Assembly: GCF_023073335.1 (NCBI RefSeq) | Contig: NZ_JADPJG010000017.1 | Location: 64,969 to 128,968 of the forward strand | Origin: Bradyrhizobium sp. 21 | GTDB taxonomy: Bacteria; Pseudomonadota; Alphaproteobacteria; Rhizobiales; Xanthobacteraceae | Reading direction: 5' to 3' | DNA length: 64,000 nucleotides | In this document: piece after piece, positions 55,435 to 63,814 of the stretch | Numbering within the stretch: position 1 is the stretch's first letter | Layout of the letters: every line of letters begins with the position of its first letter | Translations under genes and position numbers: made by a program | The notes under the pieces: model-generated | What the model saw: only the letters and a program-made list of their open reading frames with translations | Told to the model about the DNA's origin: nothing | Database searches by the model: none

Positions 55435-57106
55435 GCTTCGCGCCATCGAGCGGCAGAATCCCGGCGATGGGCCCCACCTTGATGCTCACCTGCGCGATCT
55501 GTCCGAGCAGCTCCGAGACCTCGCAGCGTGCCAGCAGCCGGCATGCATAGTACCTCCGCACCAGAGCCTGATTCGGGGCCGCGCCAGGCCCCGGCTGAAG
55601 CGAAATCGTCGCCTGCCGGCCCGATGGATCGACATGAGAAAACGCGCTGCTTGGCGCGGTCCGGGCCACCTCCAAATCCCGCAGGACGCTCGGCCGCTCG
55701 GCGCGCAAGGCAAATCCGACGAAGGGCTGGTTACCCCAGGCTAGGCGGAGCATGCCAGTGACCTCGGCGAAGCCGAACGGCACGTGGCGCGACGGGTAGT
55801 CGAGGAAACCGTCATCGAGCGCGAAGACCGTTGCTGCCGGCTGGGCTTGGTTGGCAAGATGGTGCGTCAACGCCTGCTGCTTGAGGGTCCTCGCCTGCAT
55901 GAAGGCGTAGTCGGTCCACAGCATGCCGATCGACAGCATTGTCCCCAATCCGAACACGACCGCGAAGGCAGCGCCCGGGCGTACCCAGCGTTCGGCCCCT
56001 CGCTTGACGGCGAGAAGCATCAGCGCCGACGGCAGGCCGAACATCAGCAGATGACGGCTCTCGTAGAAATGCGTGGAGGAAGGCGGAATGCCGACGATCA
56101 GATAGGGGAGCGACAATGCCAGGAACAGTATCACGGCGAGCGCGAACGGCAGGACATTGGCGCGTCGCGTCGCGGTCGCTTCCATTTCGGCGCGCAGCAG
56201 GAGCAAGGCGATGCCGACCAGGAGCGCGGCCGCGATGAAGGGCATCGGGGCCTTGCCCGCAGCCTGGTACGCGTGGAGTACGACGTCTTTGTAGCCGGTG
56301 ACGTAGAATGCCTCCCATCCCTGCAGCAATTCGCCGGAGGTGAGGAAATGAGCATTGTAGTACTGCGCATACACGCCGCTGCGCTTGAACCAGAGGTTGA
56401 GCGCGCCCCAATAGACCAGGGGGAGCACCGCCAGTTCCGGATAACGGGTCGCGCAGTACCAGGCTGCGCGCCATGTCCGCTGGATCGGCCCCTGCGCAGC
56501 GTCGCGGCTGCGCCACACCGCGATGAAGAGACCCAGCATCACGAAAGCATACAGCACGATCGTCGAGTTGAGCGCGAAGCTGAGCATGAACACGAGCACG
56601 CAGGCCAGGCGGAGCAGCGCGCACCGCATGCCGCGCGCACCGTGGGCCAGCATCAACAACCAGGTCCCGAAGAACAGCAGCCCGAAGCTGAGCACGTAGA
56701 CCGCGTTCGCCTTGCCCGCCCACAGCTGGTAGCCGGGATAGGTCCAGACGATCAGCGCGAAGCCGACCGCCTCGGCGCGGTCGAGCAGATCAAGTCGCGT
56801 CGCGGTCAGCGCCATCGACATCGCGCCGAGGACAATTCCGGCGCATGCCAGCGACACCATCACGGCGACCGGCGCGCCGGTCCAATTGGCGAACCTGTCG
56901 TAGCTGAAGAAGATCGGATGGCCCGCGCCGCGCAGCAGGAAATCGATGTCGACGATGAAGTCCGGACGCGGCTTGAGCACCAGCCAGTCGTCCATGAAGA
57001 GGCCGTCGTTCAGGAGCATCGGCGCATGCGCGATCAGCAACAGCGCCAGCAGAATTGCTGTCGCGCGACGCATTGCGGATGTGCTGGAACGGCGGAACGA
57101 TGGCAT
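55424..57106 (-). CDS. Polytopic membrane protein, probable GT-C glycosyltransferase
   Basis: 560 residues. About eleven hydrophobic helices are followed by a soluble C-terminal domain of ~120 residues. The first loop after helix one reads LFMDDWLVLKPRP; an acidic pair at this place is the usual catalytic site of GT-C enzymes using polyprenyl-phosphate sugars. The start at 57106 (MPSFRRSSTSAMRR) puts a basic segment before the first helix; an upstream ATG at 57211 is less likely. It is on the opposite strand to its neighbours and so transcribed separately. Confidence 0.72.
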   Translation of the reverse strand: MPSFRRSSTSAMRRATAILLALLLIAHAPMLLNDGLFMDDWLVLKPRPDFIVDIDFLLRGAGHPIFFSYDRFANWTGAPVAVMVSLACAGIVLGAMSMALTATRLDLLDRAEAVGFALIVWTYPGYQLWAGKANAVYVLSFGLLFFGTWLLMLAHGARGMRCALLRLACVLVFMLSFALNSTIVLYAFVMLGLFIAVWRSRDAAQGPIQRTWRAAWYCATRYPELAVLPLVYWGALNLWFKRSGVYAQYYNAHFLTSGELLQGWEAFYVTGYKDVVLHAYQAAGKAPMPFIAAALLVGIALLLLRAEMEATATRRANVLPFALAVILFLALSLPYLIVGIPPSSTHFYESRHLLMFGLPSALMLLAVKRGAERWVRPGAAFAVVFGLGTMLSIGMLWTDYAFMQARTLKQQALTHHLANQAQPAATVFALDDGFLDYPSRHVPFGFAEVTGMLRLAWGNQPFVGFALRAERPSVLRDLEVARTAPSSAFSHVDPSGRQATISLQPGPGAAPNQALVRRYYACRLLARCEVSELLGQIAQVSIKVGPIAGILPLDGAKPSR

Positions 57107-57251
57107 CGGCGGCAAGAGTTCGCACGCCCCTTCGACCGCCGCAAGAGCCGGATGGCGAACTCCCAATTGATCATTTCCCCCAAAAATGCGACCTCCTATA
57201 GACCCCCCCAAGGCTGGGGCAGTACCGAGGCGTCCGAGGCGATTTTCCGCG

Positions 57252-57758
57252 ATGAGCTTCCTACCGGGTCCGGCGCAGACCGCTGCAATCTGCCTGAGTG
57301 CCGTACTTCCGCTGCTGCTGTTGTGCTACGCGCGTATCGCTGCCATTCGCGGAGCCGGCCGCCGTTTTCGACTGGGCTGTCTCAGCGTCATCGCCCTTTT
57401 CGTGATCGCCTGCATCGCGCTTCCGGGTCAACGGCATCTCGACGACGTGGTTGGCGGCCTCTTCCTGCTGGCGACGGCGATGATGCTTTGCTACGTGCTG
57501 TTCAGCCTGCTGGCTTGGGGCTTTACGCTGACGCTGCTCACGGCGCTGGTCCAGGCCGGACGTCCCCTCACCGCGGAACAATGGGCCGCGGCCTACATGC
57601 AGGGCGGAGATCTCGGCACCTTCGCGCATAATCGATTGAAGCTCCTAATCGGTTCGGGAATGGTGACGACGGCCGACAGCAAATTGACCCCGACGGCCAA
57701 GGGGCTCGCGGTCGCCCGTCTCGTCAAGCTCGTTCGTGTCTTAACGGGTCTGGGATAA
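57252..57758 (+). CDS. Small membrane protein with cytosolic helical tail (first of pair)
   Basis: 168 residues from MSFLPGPAQ. Three hydrophobic segments (about 8-27, 40-57 and 66-95) are followed by a soluble C-terminal part with NRLKLLIGSGMVTTADSKLT, which looks like a small winged-helix-like segment. The function is unknown. The next gene, 8 bases on, encodes a protein of the same length and layout. Confidence 0.7.
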   Translation: MSFLPGPAQTAAICLSAVLPLLLLCYARIAAIRGAGRRFRLGCLSVIALFVIACIALPGQRHLDDVVGGLFLLATAMMLCYVLFSLLAWGFTLTLLTALVQAGRPLTAEQWAAAYMQGGDLGTFAHNRLKLLIGSGMVTTADSKLTPTAKGLAVARLVKLVRVLTGLG

Positions 57759-57766
57759 CAGTCGCG

Positions 57767-58273
57767 ATGTCATTCGCCGTCGGTCTGGTCGCGGTGGTCG
57801 CTTTTGCCGTGCTGGCGCCTGCCATGCAGTTCATGGCTCGTGTCCGAGCCTGGCCGCTCGCACCGGTGATCCTGCTCGCGCTTGCCGCGGTCGTGTCGCA
57901 TCTTCTCGGCGTGCTGCTGGGCGTCTTGACGCTCCCGCAATTCCAGTATTGGGACGCCGCGTCGATTTTCGGATTTGGCGTCATGGGCTATGTTTTCGCC
58001 TTCGGCGCAGTCTACAAATCGGTCTCGCTCGAGATCCTGCTAGGGCTTGTCGACCGGCCCGGCCGGACGGCTCCGCTTTCGGATGTCGTCGACCGGCAGG
58101 TTCCGGATCTGTTCCTGGGACGGACCAAAATCCTGATCGAGGGCGGCTTGGTCGAACAGGTCGATTCGCGCTTTGCCGCGACGGCCGCGGGGCAGTCCAT
58201 GGCCGGCCGGATCGGGGCGCTGCGCCATGCGTTTGGCATCGGGAACACCGGCCTCTACGAGTTCACCGACTAG
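57767..58273 (+). CDS. Small membrane protein with cytosolic helical tail (second of pair)
   Basis: 168 residues. Three hydrophobic segments are followed by a soluble tail with GRTKILIEGGLVEQVDSRFA, matching the layout of the protein just upstream (NRLKLLIGSGMV). The pair looks like an old tandem duplication. The function is unknown; the neighbouring glycosyltransferase suggests a membrane-associated role in glycan assembly. Confidence 0.7.
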   Translation: MSFAVGLVAVVAFAVLAPAMQFMARVRAWPLAPVILLALAAVVSHLLGVLLGVLTLPQFQYWDAASIFGFGVMGYVFAFGAVYKSVSLEILLGLVDRPGRTAPLSDVVDRQVPDLFLGRTKILIEGGLVEQVDSRFAATAAGQSMAGRIGALRHAFGIGNTGLYEFTD

Positions 58274-58411
58274 TGGCCCGAATGCAACTCTCCCGTTCGA
58301 TCGCACCCAATCGGCCCTGAGCTGCGGGACCGATATTGTTTGCCGTGCCCCGATCACTTAGAGTTGCAACCAGGTTCCACCAGTAGAGTGGCCGGCAACG
58401 GCGGGCGTGCG

Positions 58412-59173
58412 ATGACAGCTTCCAGGGCGGCAAAAAGGCTTACCATCGTCATTCCTGCGCTCAACGAGCAGGACAAGATCGCCGACACCATCGACGGCGT
58501 GCTGCCGCTCGCCCGCGAGCTGCTCGACGATTTCGAGATTTTCCTGATCGACGACGGCAGCACGGATGCCACCGGTGCGATCATGGACGAGTACGCGACC
58601 AGAGAGCCGCGGATCGTCGTGCATCACAACGCCGTACGGCGGGGCGTCGGTGCCGGCTTCGAATATGCCCTGTCGCGCGCGAAGTTCGATGCCATCACGC
58701 TCATTCCCGGCGATCACGCTTTTCACAACGAAGGCATCGCCAGGATGTTCAAGGCGGTGGGCGCCGCCAACCTCGTCATCACCTATCGCGACAACCAGTC
58801 GGACCGCTCCGTCAATCGCTCGATCCAGTCGCATTCGCTGCGGTTCATCCTGAACTGCCTGTTCGGCTTCTGGCTGTCCGACTACCACAGCATGATCGTC
58901 TACCCCGTGAAATGGCTGCGCCAGATCGCGGTCAAGGCCGACGGCTACGGCTATCAGATCTGTGCGTTGATCTCACTGCTCCAGCTCGGCCTTACCCACG
59001 TGCAGGTGCCGGTCAGCCTGAACGCGGAGCTGAAGGGGTCGTCCCGCGCCATGCGGCTGCGGACCTATTTCGAGCTCGGCGGGACCATCTTCGCGCTGCT
59101 GCGCCGCGTTCCCATCCGGGACGTCGATCTCAGCCGGGTTCCCGTCGACGCCGGGCGGACCTCTGCACGCTAG
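58412..59173 (+). CDS. Family 2 glycosyltransferase
   Basis: 253 residues. The GT-A nucleotide-binding start is LTIVIPALNEQDKIADTIDG, followed by LIDDGSTDATG and the region around LIPGDHAFHN where the metal-binding motif lies. It resembles dolichyl- or polyprenyl-phosphate mannosyltransferases, which would supply the lipid-linked sugar used by the GT-C-like proteins in this cluster. No strong membrane segment. The ATG at 58412 is chosen by similarity; the frame extends upstream without homology. Confidence 0.85.
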   Translation: MTASRAAKRLTIVIPALNEQDKIADTIDGVLPLARELLDDFEIFLIDDGSTDATGAIMDEYATREPRIVVHHNAVRRGVGAGFEYALSRAKFDAITLIPGDHAFHNEGIARMFKAVGAANLVITYRDNQSDRSVNRSIQSHSLRFILNCLFGFWLSDYHSMIVYPVKWLRQIAVKADGYGYQICALISLLQLGLTHVQVPVSLNAELKGSSRAMRLRTYFELGGTIFALLRRVPIRDVDLSRVPVDAGRTSAR

Positions 59174-59214
59174 GCGACAGCCGGGCCCGCGTCGCAGTGA
59201 ACGACGGGCCGCCC

Positions 59215-59237
59215 AACGGGGATATCTCGTCCCCGTT
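59215..59237. terminator. Hairpin between the GT2 gene and tRNA-Trp
   Basis: An 8-base perfect inverted repeat (AACGGGGA at 59215-59222, TCCCCGTT at 59230-59237) lies 42 bases after the GT2 stop codon and 34 bases beyond the tRNA 3' end on the other strand. No good T-run follows on either strand, so this is a weak bidirectional terminator candidate. Confidence 0.4.
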
Positions 59238-59270
59238 CCGTCCCTATTTGATCTAACTATTTGATTTCGC

Positions 59271-59346
59271 TGGCAGGAGTGGCAGGGCTCGAACCTGCGA
59301 CCCCCGGTTTTGGAGACCGGTGCTCTACCAATTGAGCTACACTCCT
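59271..59346 (-). tRNA. trnW: tRNA-Trp (anticodon CCA)
   Basis: 76 bases including an encoded 3' CCA. On the minus strand: acceptor AGGAGTG pairing with CACTCCT, D-arm GCTC...GAGC, anticodon stem CCGGT/ACCGG around the loop CTCCAAA with anticodon CCA, and T-arm GCAGG-TTCGAGC-CCTGC. All stems pair. It points toward the carbohydrate cluster and, beyond it, secE. A tandem 12-base repeat (GGATTGCAAGGG) lies about 60 bases upstream of its 5' end. Confidence 0.98.
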
Positions 59347-59509
59347 ACAGACCCTGCGTTACCGCCCGGATCAGGCCGCTTTGAAGCACAAGGGGCGGCT
59401 GGATTGCAAGGGCGGATTGCAAGGGTGAAGCGCGCTGGCTTCGCTTGTTTGTGCCGCGCCTTCCGGGCCACACTCCGTTCCGAATAATAACAAGCAACCG
59501 GGAGTGCCC

Positions 59510-60757
59510 ATGACTGGGACAGCCACTGCGACAGCCTCTGCGACAGCCGCCCCTCGCCCCTCGACCTCCCCGAACACCCCGCCTTTGCCGGAAGCCCGCC
59601 CCGAGACGCTGGGGCTGTCGCGTCCCCGCCTCCAAGCCATGTCGGATGCCTTCAAGCGCGAGATCGACAAGGGAACCATTCCGGGCGTCACCGTGCTGGT
59701 GGCCCGCCGCGGCCAGGTCGGCTGGTTCGAGGCGCTCGGCAGGCAGAGCCCGACGGGCGCCGCGCCGATGGCGCATGAGTCGCTCTTCCGCATCTTCTCG
59801 ATGACCAAGCCGATCGTGTCGGTCGGCATCATGGCGCTGGTCGAGGACGGCCACCTGCTCCTTGGCGATGCGGTCGCCAAATTCATCCCGGAGTTCGCGG
59901 AGCAGAAGGTCGGCGTGGTCAGCAGCGGCAGGCTGGAACTGGTTCCGCCCAAGCGGCCGATGACGGTGCAGGACCTGCTCCGCCACACCTCCGGCCTGAC
60001 CTACGAGCACCAGGGCGACGGCCCCGTGCACAAGCTCTACCAGGACTCGCGGGTGCGCAGCCGCAAGATCACCAATGCCGAGCACGCCGCGCTGGTGGCA
60101 AGCTTCCCGCTGGTCTGCCATCCCGGCGACGAGTTCAACTACAGCCGCTCCACCGACATCCTCGGGCGCATCATCGAGGTCGTCAGCGGCAAGTCGCTCG
60201 GCACGTACCTCGCTGAGCGCATCCTCGTGCCGCTTCAGATGACCGAGACCGCCTTCTCGACCTCTGAGGCCAATGCCGGCCGGCTCGCCGAGCCGTTCGC
60301 GGCCGATCCCTGGACCGGCGACAAGGTCTCGCTGTTCAACATGCTCGAGCAGCCGATCATGGAGTCCGGTGGTGGCGGCCTCGTCTCGACAACGATGGAC
60401 TATGCCCGCTTCGCGCTGATGCTGCGCAATGGCGGTACCCTCGACGGCAACAGGATCATCGGTCGCAAGACGCTGGAACTGATGGCGTCCGATCACCTCG
60501 ACCCAGCGGTGAAGATCAACGGCACCCTGCTCGCGCCCGGCCATGGTTTCGGTCTCGGCTTCGCGGTGCGCCGCGAGGCCGGCATCGCGCCCTTCCCCGG
60601 CAGCGTCGGTCAGTATTTCTGGAGCGGCATTGCGGGGACATTCTTCTGGATCGATCCGAAGGAGGATCTGTTCGTCGTGTTCATGAGCCAGGGCCCGGGC
60701 CAGCGCGATTTTACGCGGACGCTGGTGCGGGATCTGGTGTACGCGGCGGTGGATTGA
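59510..60757 (+). CDS. Beta-lactamase-family serine hydrolase
   Basis: 415 residues. The SxxK catalytic motif lies in IFSMTKPIVSVG, the Tyr of the second motif in FNYSRSTDILGRII, and GHGFGLGFAV near the C-terminus takes the place of the KTG box. This fits class C-type esterases and penicillin-binding-protein-like hydrolases such as EstB rather than a true beta-lactamase. The first 35 residues are Thr/Ala/Pro-rich; no clear signal peptide. ATG at 59510 has GGGAG five bases upstream; a GTG at 59504 is less likely. Confidence 0.87.
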   Translation: MTGTATATASATAAPRPSTSPNTPPLPEARPETLGLSRPRLQAMSDAFKREIDKGTIPGVTVLVARRGQVGWFEALGRQSPTGAAPMAHESLFRIFSMTKPIVSVGIMALVEDGHLLLGDAVAKFIPEFAEQKVGVVSSGRLELVPPKRPMTVQDLLRHTSGLTYEHQGDGPVHKLYQDSRVRSRKITNAEHAALVASFPLVCHPGDEFNYSRSTDILGRIIEVVSGKSLGTYLAERILVPLQMTETAFSTSEANAGRLAEPFAADPWTGDKVSLFNMLEQPIMESGGGGLVSTTMDYARFALMLRNGGTLDGNRIIGRKTLELMASDHLDPAVKINGTLLAPGHGFGLGFAVRREAGIAPFPGSVGQYFWSGIAGTFFWIDPKEDLFVVFMSQGPGQRDFTRTLVRDLVYAAVD

Positions 60758-60797
60758 GCAGACCACGTCAATTGAACGATCGAGCGGCAACCTCGGT

Positions 60798-60922
60798 GCA
60801 ACCTCTCCCGCTTGCGGGGGAGGTCGGCGCGAAGCGCCGGGTGGGGGCTTTCTCCTCGTTGGGAATCTCTCTGCGGAGACACCCTCTCCCCAACCCTCTC
60901 CCGCAAGCGGGCGAGGGAGCCC
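60798..60922. repeat. Paired REP-like palindromes downstream of the serine hydrolase
   Basis: Two palindromes of the type CTCTCCCGC-TT-GCGGGGGAG (60801-60824 and 60894-60917) flank about 70 bases that include GGCGCGAAGCGCC. The pattern of two inverted stems with a spacer is that of a BIME-type intergenic repeat; similar CTCTCCCGCTTGCGG elements are frequent in Bradyrhizobium genomes. It lies between convergent genes and may stabilise or end both transcripts. Confidence 0.75.
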
Positions 60923-60953
60923 ACCGTCCGTCGTGGCTACACCTCGACTACCC

Positions 60954-61721
60954 TCAACTGATCGTCGCGCCGCCGTCGATCACCATGGTCTGGCCGGTCA
61001 TGAAGTCGCCGGCCTTCGAGCCCAGGAACACCGCCGCGCCCGCGATCTCGTCGGGGATGCCGATGCGAAGCAGCGGCGAGCGCGCGGTCGAGGCCTTCAA
61101 ATTCTCCGGATTGTCCCACAATGCTTTCGCAAAGTCGGTCTTGATCAGGCCGGGCGCGATGCAGTTCACGCGGATGTTGTGCGGGCCGTATTCGCAGGCG
61201 AGGTTGCGTGCGAGTTGCATGTCGGCGGCCTTGGAGATGGCGTAGGCGCCGAGGATGGTCGAGCCTTTCAAGCCGCCGATCGAGGAGACGATGATGATCG
61301 AGCCGTCCTTGCGTTCGATCATCTGCGGCACAACCATCGAAATCAGCCAGTTGTTGGCGACGATGTTGTTGTCCAGAATCTTCCTGAACTGATCGTCGGA
61401 GATGCCGGCGAGCGGACCATAATACGGGTTCGACGCCGCGTTGCAGACCAGCACGTCGATCTTGCCGAAGGTGCGGTTGCTCTCGTCGATGAGGTTTTGC
61501 AGATTTTCCTTCGACGAGATGTTGGCGGCGATCGCGACCGCGGTACCCTTGCCGAACTTGTCGTTGATGGACTTCGCAACCTGGTCGCAGACGTCGGCCT
61601 TGCGCGAGGAGATCACCACCTTGGCGCCGTGCTCGGCCATGCGCTCGGCGATCGCAAGCCCGATGCCGCGCGTCGAGCCGGTGATGACGGCGACTTTCCC
61701 CTTCATGTCGAACAAGGTCAT
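60954..61721 (-). CDS. Short-chain dehydrogenase/reductase, FabG-like
   Basis: 255 residues. The cofactor motif is AVITGSTRGIGLAIAERMAE (TGxxxGIG), then NAAS in place of NNAG, the catalytic Ser in IIIVSSIGG and YAISKAA with YxxxK, and the terminal VIDGGATIS. It is an NAD(P)-dependent alcohol or ketone dehydrogenase, of unknown substrate. It lies upstream of no clear partner; the histidine phosphatase gene precedes it by 69 bases on the same strand. Confidence 0.9.
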   Translation of the reverse strand: MTLFDMKGKVAVITGSTRGIGLAIAERMAEHGAKVVISSRKADVCDQVAKSINDKFGKGTAVAIAANISSKENLQNLIDESNRTFGKIDVLVCNAASNPYYGPLAGISDDQFRKILDNNIVANNWLISMVVPQMIERKDGSIIIVSSIGGLKGSTILGAYAISKAADMQLARNLACEYGPHNIRVNCIAPGLIKTDFAKALWDNPENLKASTARSPLLRIGIPDEIAGAAVFLGSKAGDFMTGQTMVIDGGATIS

Positions 61722-61790
61722 GTTTCTCTCCCAGAGTACGATTTGATTTTCTTGAATCTTACGCCGACGCCGCGCGAGCGGATAATTGCT

Positions 61791-62489
61791 TCAGGCGAGC
61801 TTCTTGACTTCCGGTCCCGCCGGCTGATGCATTTCCGCATGCGCATCATCCGCGATCCACGGCTGCTGGTTCACCATCGGCAAGCGCCAGACGCTGCGTT
61901 CCGGACTTGCGAAATGATCGAGCCGCGTCACCGAGCAATTGTCGATGTCGAACGACAGCCCCCGCTCCGGCTGGCCGTCGAGCGCGAGCCCAAGCGCGGC
62001 CTTGATGGTGCCGCCGTGGGCGACCGCGATCACGTCCTGCCCGGCGGCCTCGACGTTGATCCGCTCGATGGTGCGGCGGGTGCGGTGATAGAGGTCCATG
62101 AAGCTTTCGCCGCCGGGCGCAGGCTCGTTGATGTCGGCAAACCAGCTCGAGCCCACCGGGCGGTTGGCGATGAACTCGGCGCGGTTCATGCCCTGCCAGC
62201 GGCCGAGATCTTGCTCGGCGAGGTCCGCTTCCCATTTCATCGACGCAGGTTTTGGGAAACCGGCCGCCCAGATCGCTTCCGCGGTCTGGTGCGTGCGCAT
62301 CAGATTGCTCGAATACCAGACCGCCTTGCGTGGCAGCACCTTGGCAACAGCGTTGAAGACGTAGGTATCGCTGGTGTCGCAGGCGATGTCGGACTGACCG
62401 TAGATATTGCCGCCGTCGTTGCGCACCGGCGCGTGACGGACCCACCACCAGCGTGTCGTGACCACATTGGGCTTGTCTGCGCCTGCCAT
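61791..62489 (-). CDS. Histidine phosphatase family protein
   Basis: 232 residues. The phosphoglycerate-mutase-like RHG motif appears as WVRHAPVRNDGG (RHA), the second Arg in SSNLMRTHQTA, the acid in PAPGGESFMDLYHR and the second His in IAVAHGGTIKAAL. It is likely a phosphatase, for example acting on a sugar phosphate or cobalamin intermediate. It is transcribed divergently from the SDR gene on the right and may share a transcript with the SDR on the left. Confidence 0.88.
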   Translation of the reverse strand: MAGADKPNVVTTRWWWVRHAPVRNDGGNIYGQSDIACDTSDTYVFNAVAKVLPRKAVWYSSNLMRTHQTAEAIWAAGFPKPASMKWEADLAEQDLGRWQGMNRAEFIANRPVGSSWFADINEPAPGGESFMDLYHRTRRTIERINVEAAGQDVIAVAHGGTIKAALGLALDGQPERGLSFDIDNCSVTRLDHFASPERSVWRLPMVNQQPWIADDAHAEMHQPAGPEVKKLA

Positions 62490-62623
62490 CGAAACCCTTC
62501 CCTCCCGTTTGATGTCGCTGTACGTCAGTAGCCAACGTGTCTCAAGACACTTTACCGTTTGAAATCTTGTTTGAAATTCCGTCGCGCGGCAAGCGTCGCG
62601 AGCGAGCCAAAGGGAGAAAACGC

Positions 62624-63409
62624 ATGGGCCGTCTGCAAGGCAAATCCGTCGTCATCACCGGTGCCGGCAGCGGCATCGGCCGCGCGGCCGCGCTGCTGTT
62701 CACCAGAGAGGGCGCCAAGCTGATCGCGGTCGATCGCACCGAGGCGGTGAAAGAGACGGTCGACGAGGTGAGGAAGGCCGGCGGCGCCGCGGAAGCCATG
62801 GTGGCGGACGCGGGCTCCGAAACAGATGTCATCGCCATGATCGACAAGGCGGTGAAGACGCACGGCCGGCTCGACGTAATCTGGGCCAATGCCGGCGTCT
62901 CCGGCGGACTCGTTCCGCTCGGCGAGCAGACCGTGGAGCATTGGCAGGAGGTCTTGCGCGTCAATCTGATCGGCCCCTTCCTCGCGGTGAAGCATGCCAT
63001 GCCGCACATGGTGAAGCAGCAGTCCGGCGCGATCGTGCTGACCGCGTCCGTCGCAGGCCTCAAGGCCGGTGCCAGCGGTCATCCCTATGCCGCCAGCAAG
63101 GCCGGCGTGATCTCCCTGGTGCAGACCACCGCCTATTCGCTCTCCGGCACCGGCGTGCGCATCAATGCGGTATGTCCGGGCCTGATCGAGACCGGCATGA
63201 CCAAGCCGGTGTTCGACCGCGCCAAGGAGCGCGGCACCCAGGACAAGATCGGCCAGCTCAATCCGTTGAAGCGTCCCGGCCAGCCGCACGAGCTCGCCGC
63301 GATGGGACTGTTTCTGGCCAGCGATGAGGCGTCGTATGTCAACGGCCAGGCGTTCCCGGTGGATGGCGGTCTGACCGCTTCGATGCCGTATACGGGCAAG
63401 CCGGTTTAG
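62624..63409 (+). CDS. Short-chain dehydrogenase/reductase
   Basis: 261 residues. VVITGAGSGIGRAAALLFT binds the cofactor, then NAGVSGG, VLTASVAGL and YAASKAG with YxxxK, and FPVDGGLTAS near the end. The ATG at 62624 is chosen because AGGGAG precedes it and the family motif follows at once; an upstream start at 62537 is unlikely. Substrate unknown. Confidence 0.9.
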   Translation: MGRLQGKSVVITGAGSGIGRAAALLFTREGAKLIAVDRTEAVKETVDEVRKAGGAAEAMVADAGSETDVIAMIDKAVKTHGRLDVIWANAGVSGGLVPLGEQTVEHWQEVLRVNLIGPFLAVKHAMPHMVKQQSGAIVLTASVAGLKAGASGHPYAASKAGVISLVQTTAYSLSGTGVRINAVCPGLIETGMTKPVFDRAKERGTQDKIGQLNPLKRPGQPHELAAMGLFLASDEASYVNGQAFPVDGGLTASMPYTGKPV

Positions 63410-63423
63410 CGAGAGAGGTCTAG

Positions 63424-63555
63424 TGTCCCGGACGCGCAGCAGCGTTCTTACGCTGCTGCGCAGAGCCGGGACCCAGAAGGCCACAGGGATCGCCAACGCA
63501 TGGGCCCCGGCTCTGCAGCGCACCGTCGAAGAGACGCTGCGCTGCGTCCGGGACA
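63424..63555. repeat. Long palindromic repeat element
   Basis: 132 bases bounded by TGTCCCGGACGC and its inverted copy GCGTCCGGGACA. Inside the left half is a perfect 11-base palindrome GCGCAGCAGCG...CGCTGCTGCGC (63434-63461, 6-base loop). This is a mobile-looking, non-coding palindromic element of a type scattered in Bradyrhizobium genomes (from memory). It begins 14 bases after the SDR stop codon and could also act as its terminator. Confidence 0.75.
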
Positions 63556-63592
63556 CGAGAGCGGAATTTTTGCACGTCCCTTGCATCAACAC

Positions 63593-63625
63593 CGTCATTG
63601 CGAGCGCAGCGAAGCAATCCAGAGT
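63593..63625. repeat. Short dispersed repeat (ATTGCGAGCGCAGCGAAGCAAT type)
   Basis: A short imperfect palindrome in which ATTGC and GCAAT flank a GCAGCGAA core, with CGTC before and CCAGA after. I recognise this as a very common dispersed repeat in Bradyrhizobiaceae; confirmation needs a genome search. It lies 38 bases after the previous element. Confidence 0.72.
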
Positions 63626-63643
63626 CTTTCCTCAGAGACAACT

Positions 63644-63732
63644 CGTAGGATGGGTAGAGCGAAGCGAAACCCATCACACTTTTATTTGCGCGGAAGCATG
63701 ATGGGTTTCGCAAGTGCTCTACCCATCCTACG
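63644..63732. repeat. Inverted repeat element (GTAGGATGGGTAGAGC type)
   Basis: Left arm 63644-63676 starting CGTAGGATGGGTAGAG and ending ACCCATCA, right arm 63699-63732 starting TGATGGGT and ending CCCATCCTACG, with a 22-base AT-rich spacer. The arms match apart from a few bases in the middle. Another intergenic element typical of the group. It is not part of any credible gene. Confidence 0.78.
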
Positions 63733-63814
63733 GCCGCAGACACACCTTCGCATCCTCGCGGCTGGTTTCGCCCGAGCTTTGCTTCGTCGGCTCACCCTCG
63801 AATGAAAGAGGGCG

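Noticed and set aside
33501..59173. Integrase, transposase or IS element in or around the carbohydrate cluster
   Set aside because: No gene with recombinase or transposase motifs was found among the reading frames, so a mobile island is not directly supported.
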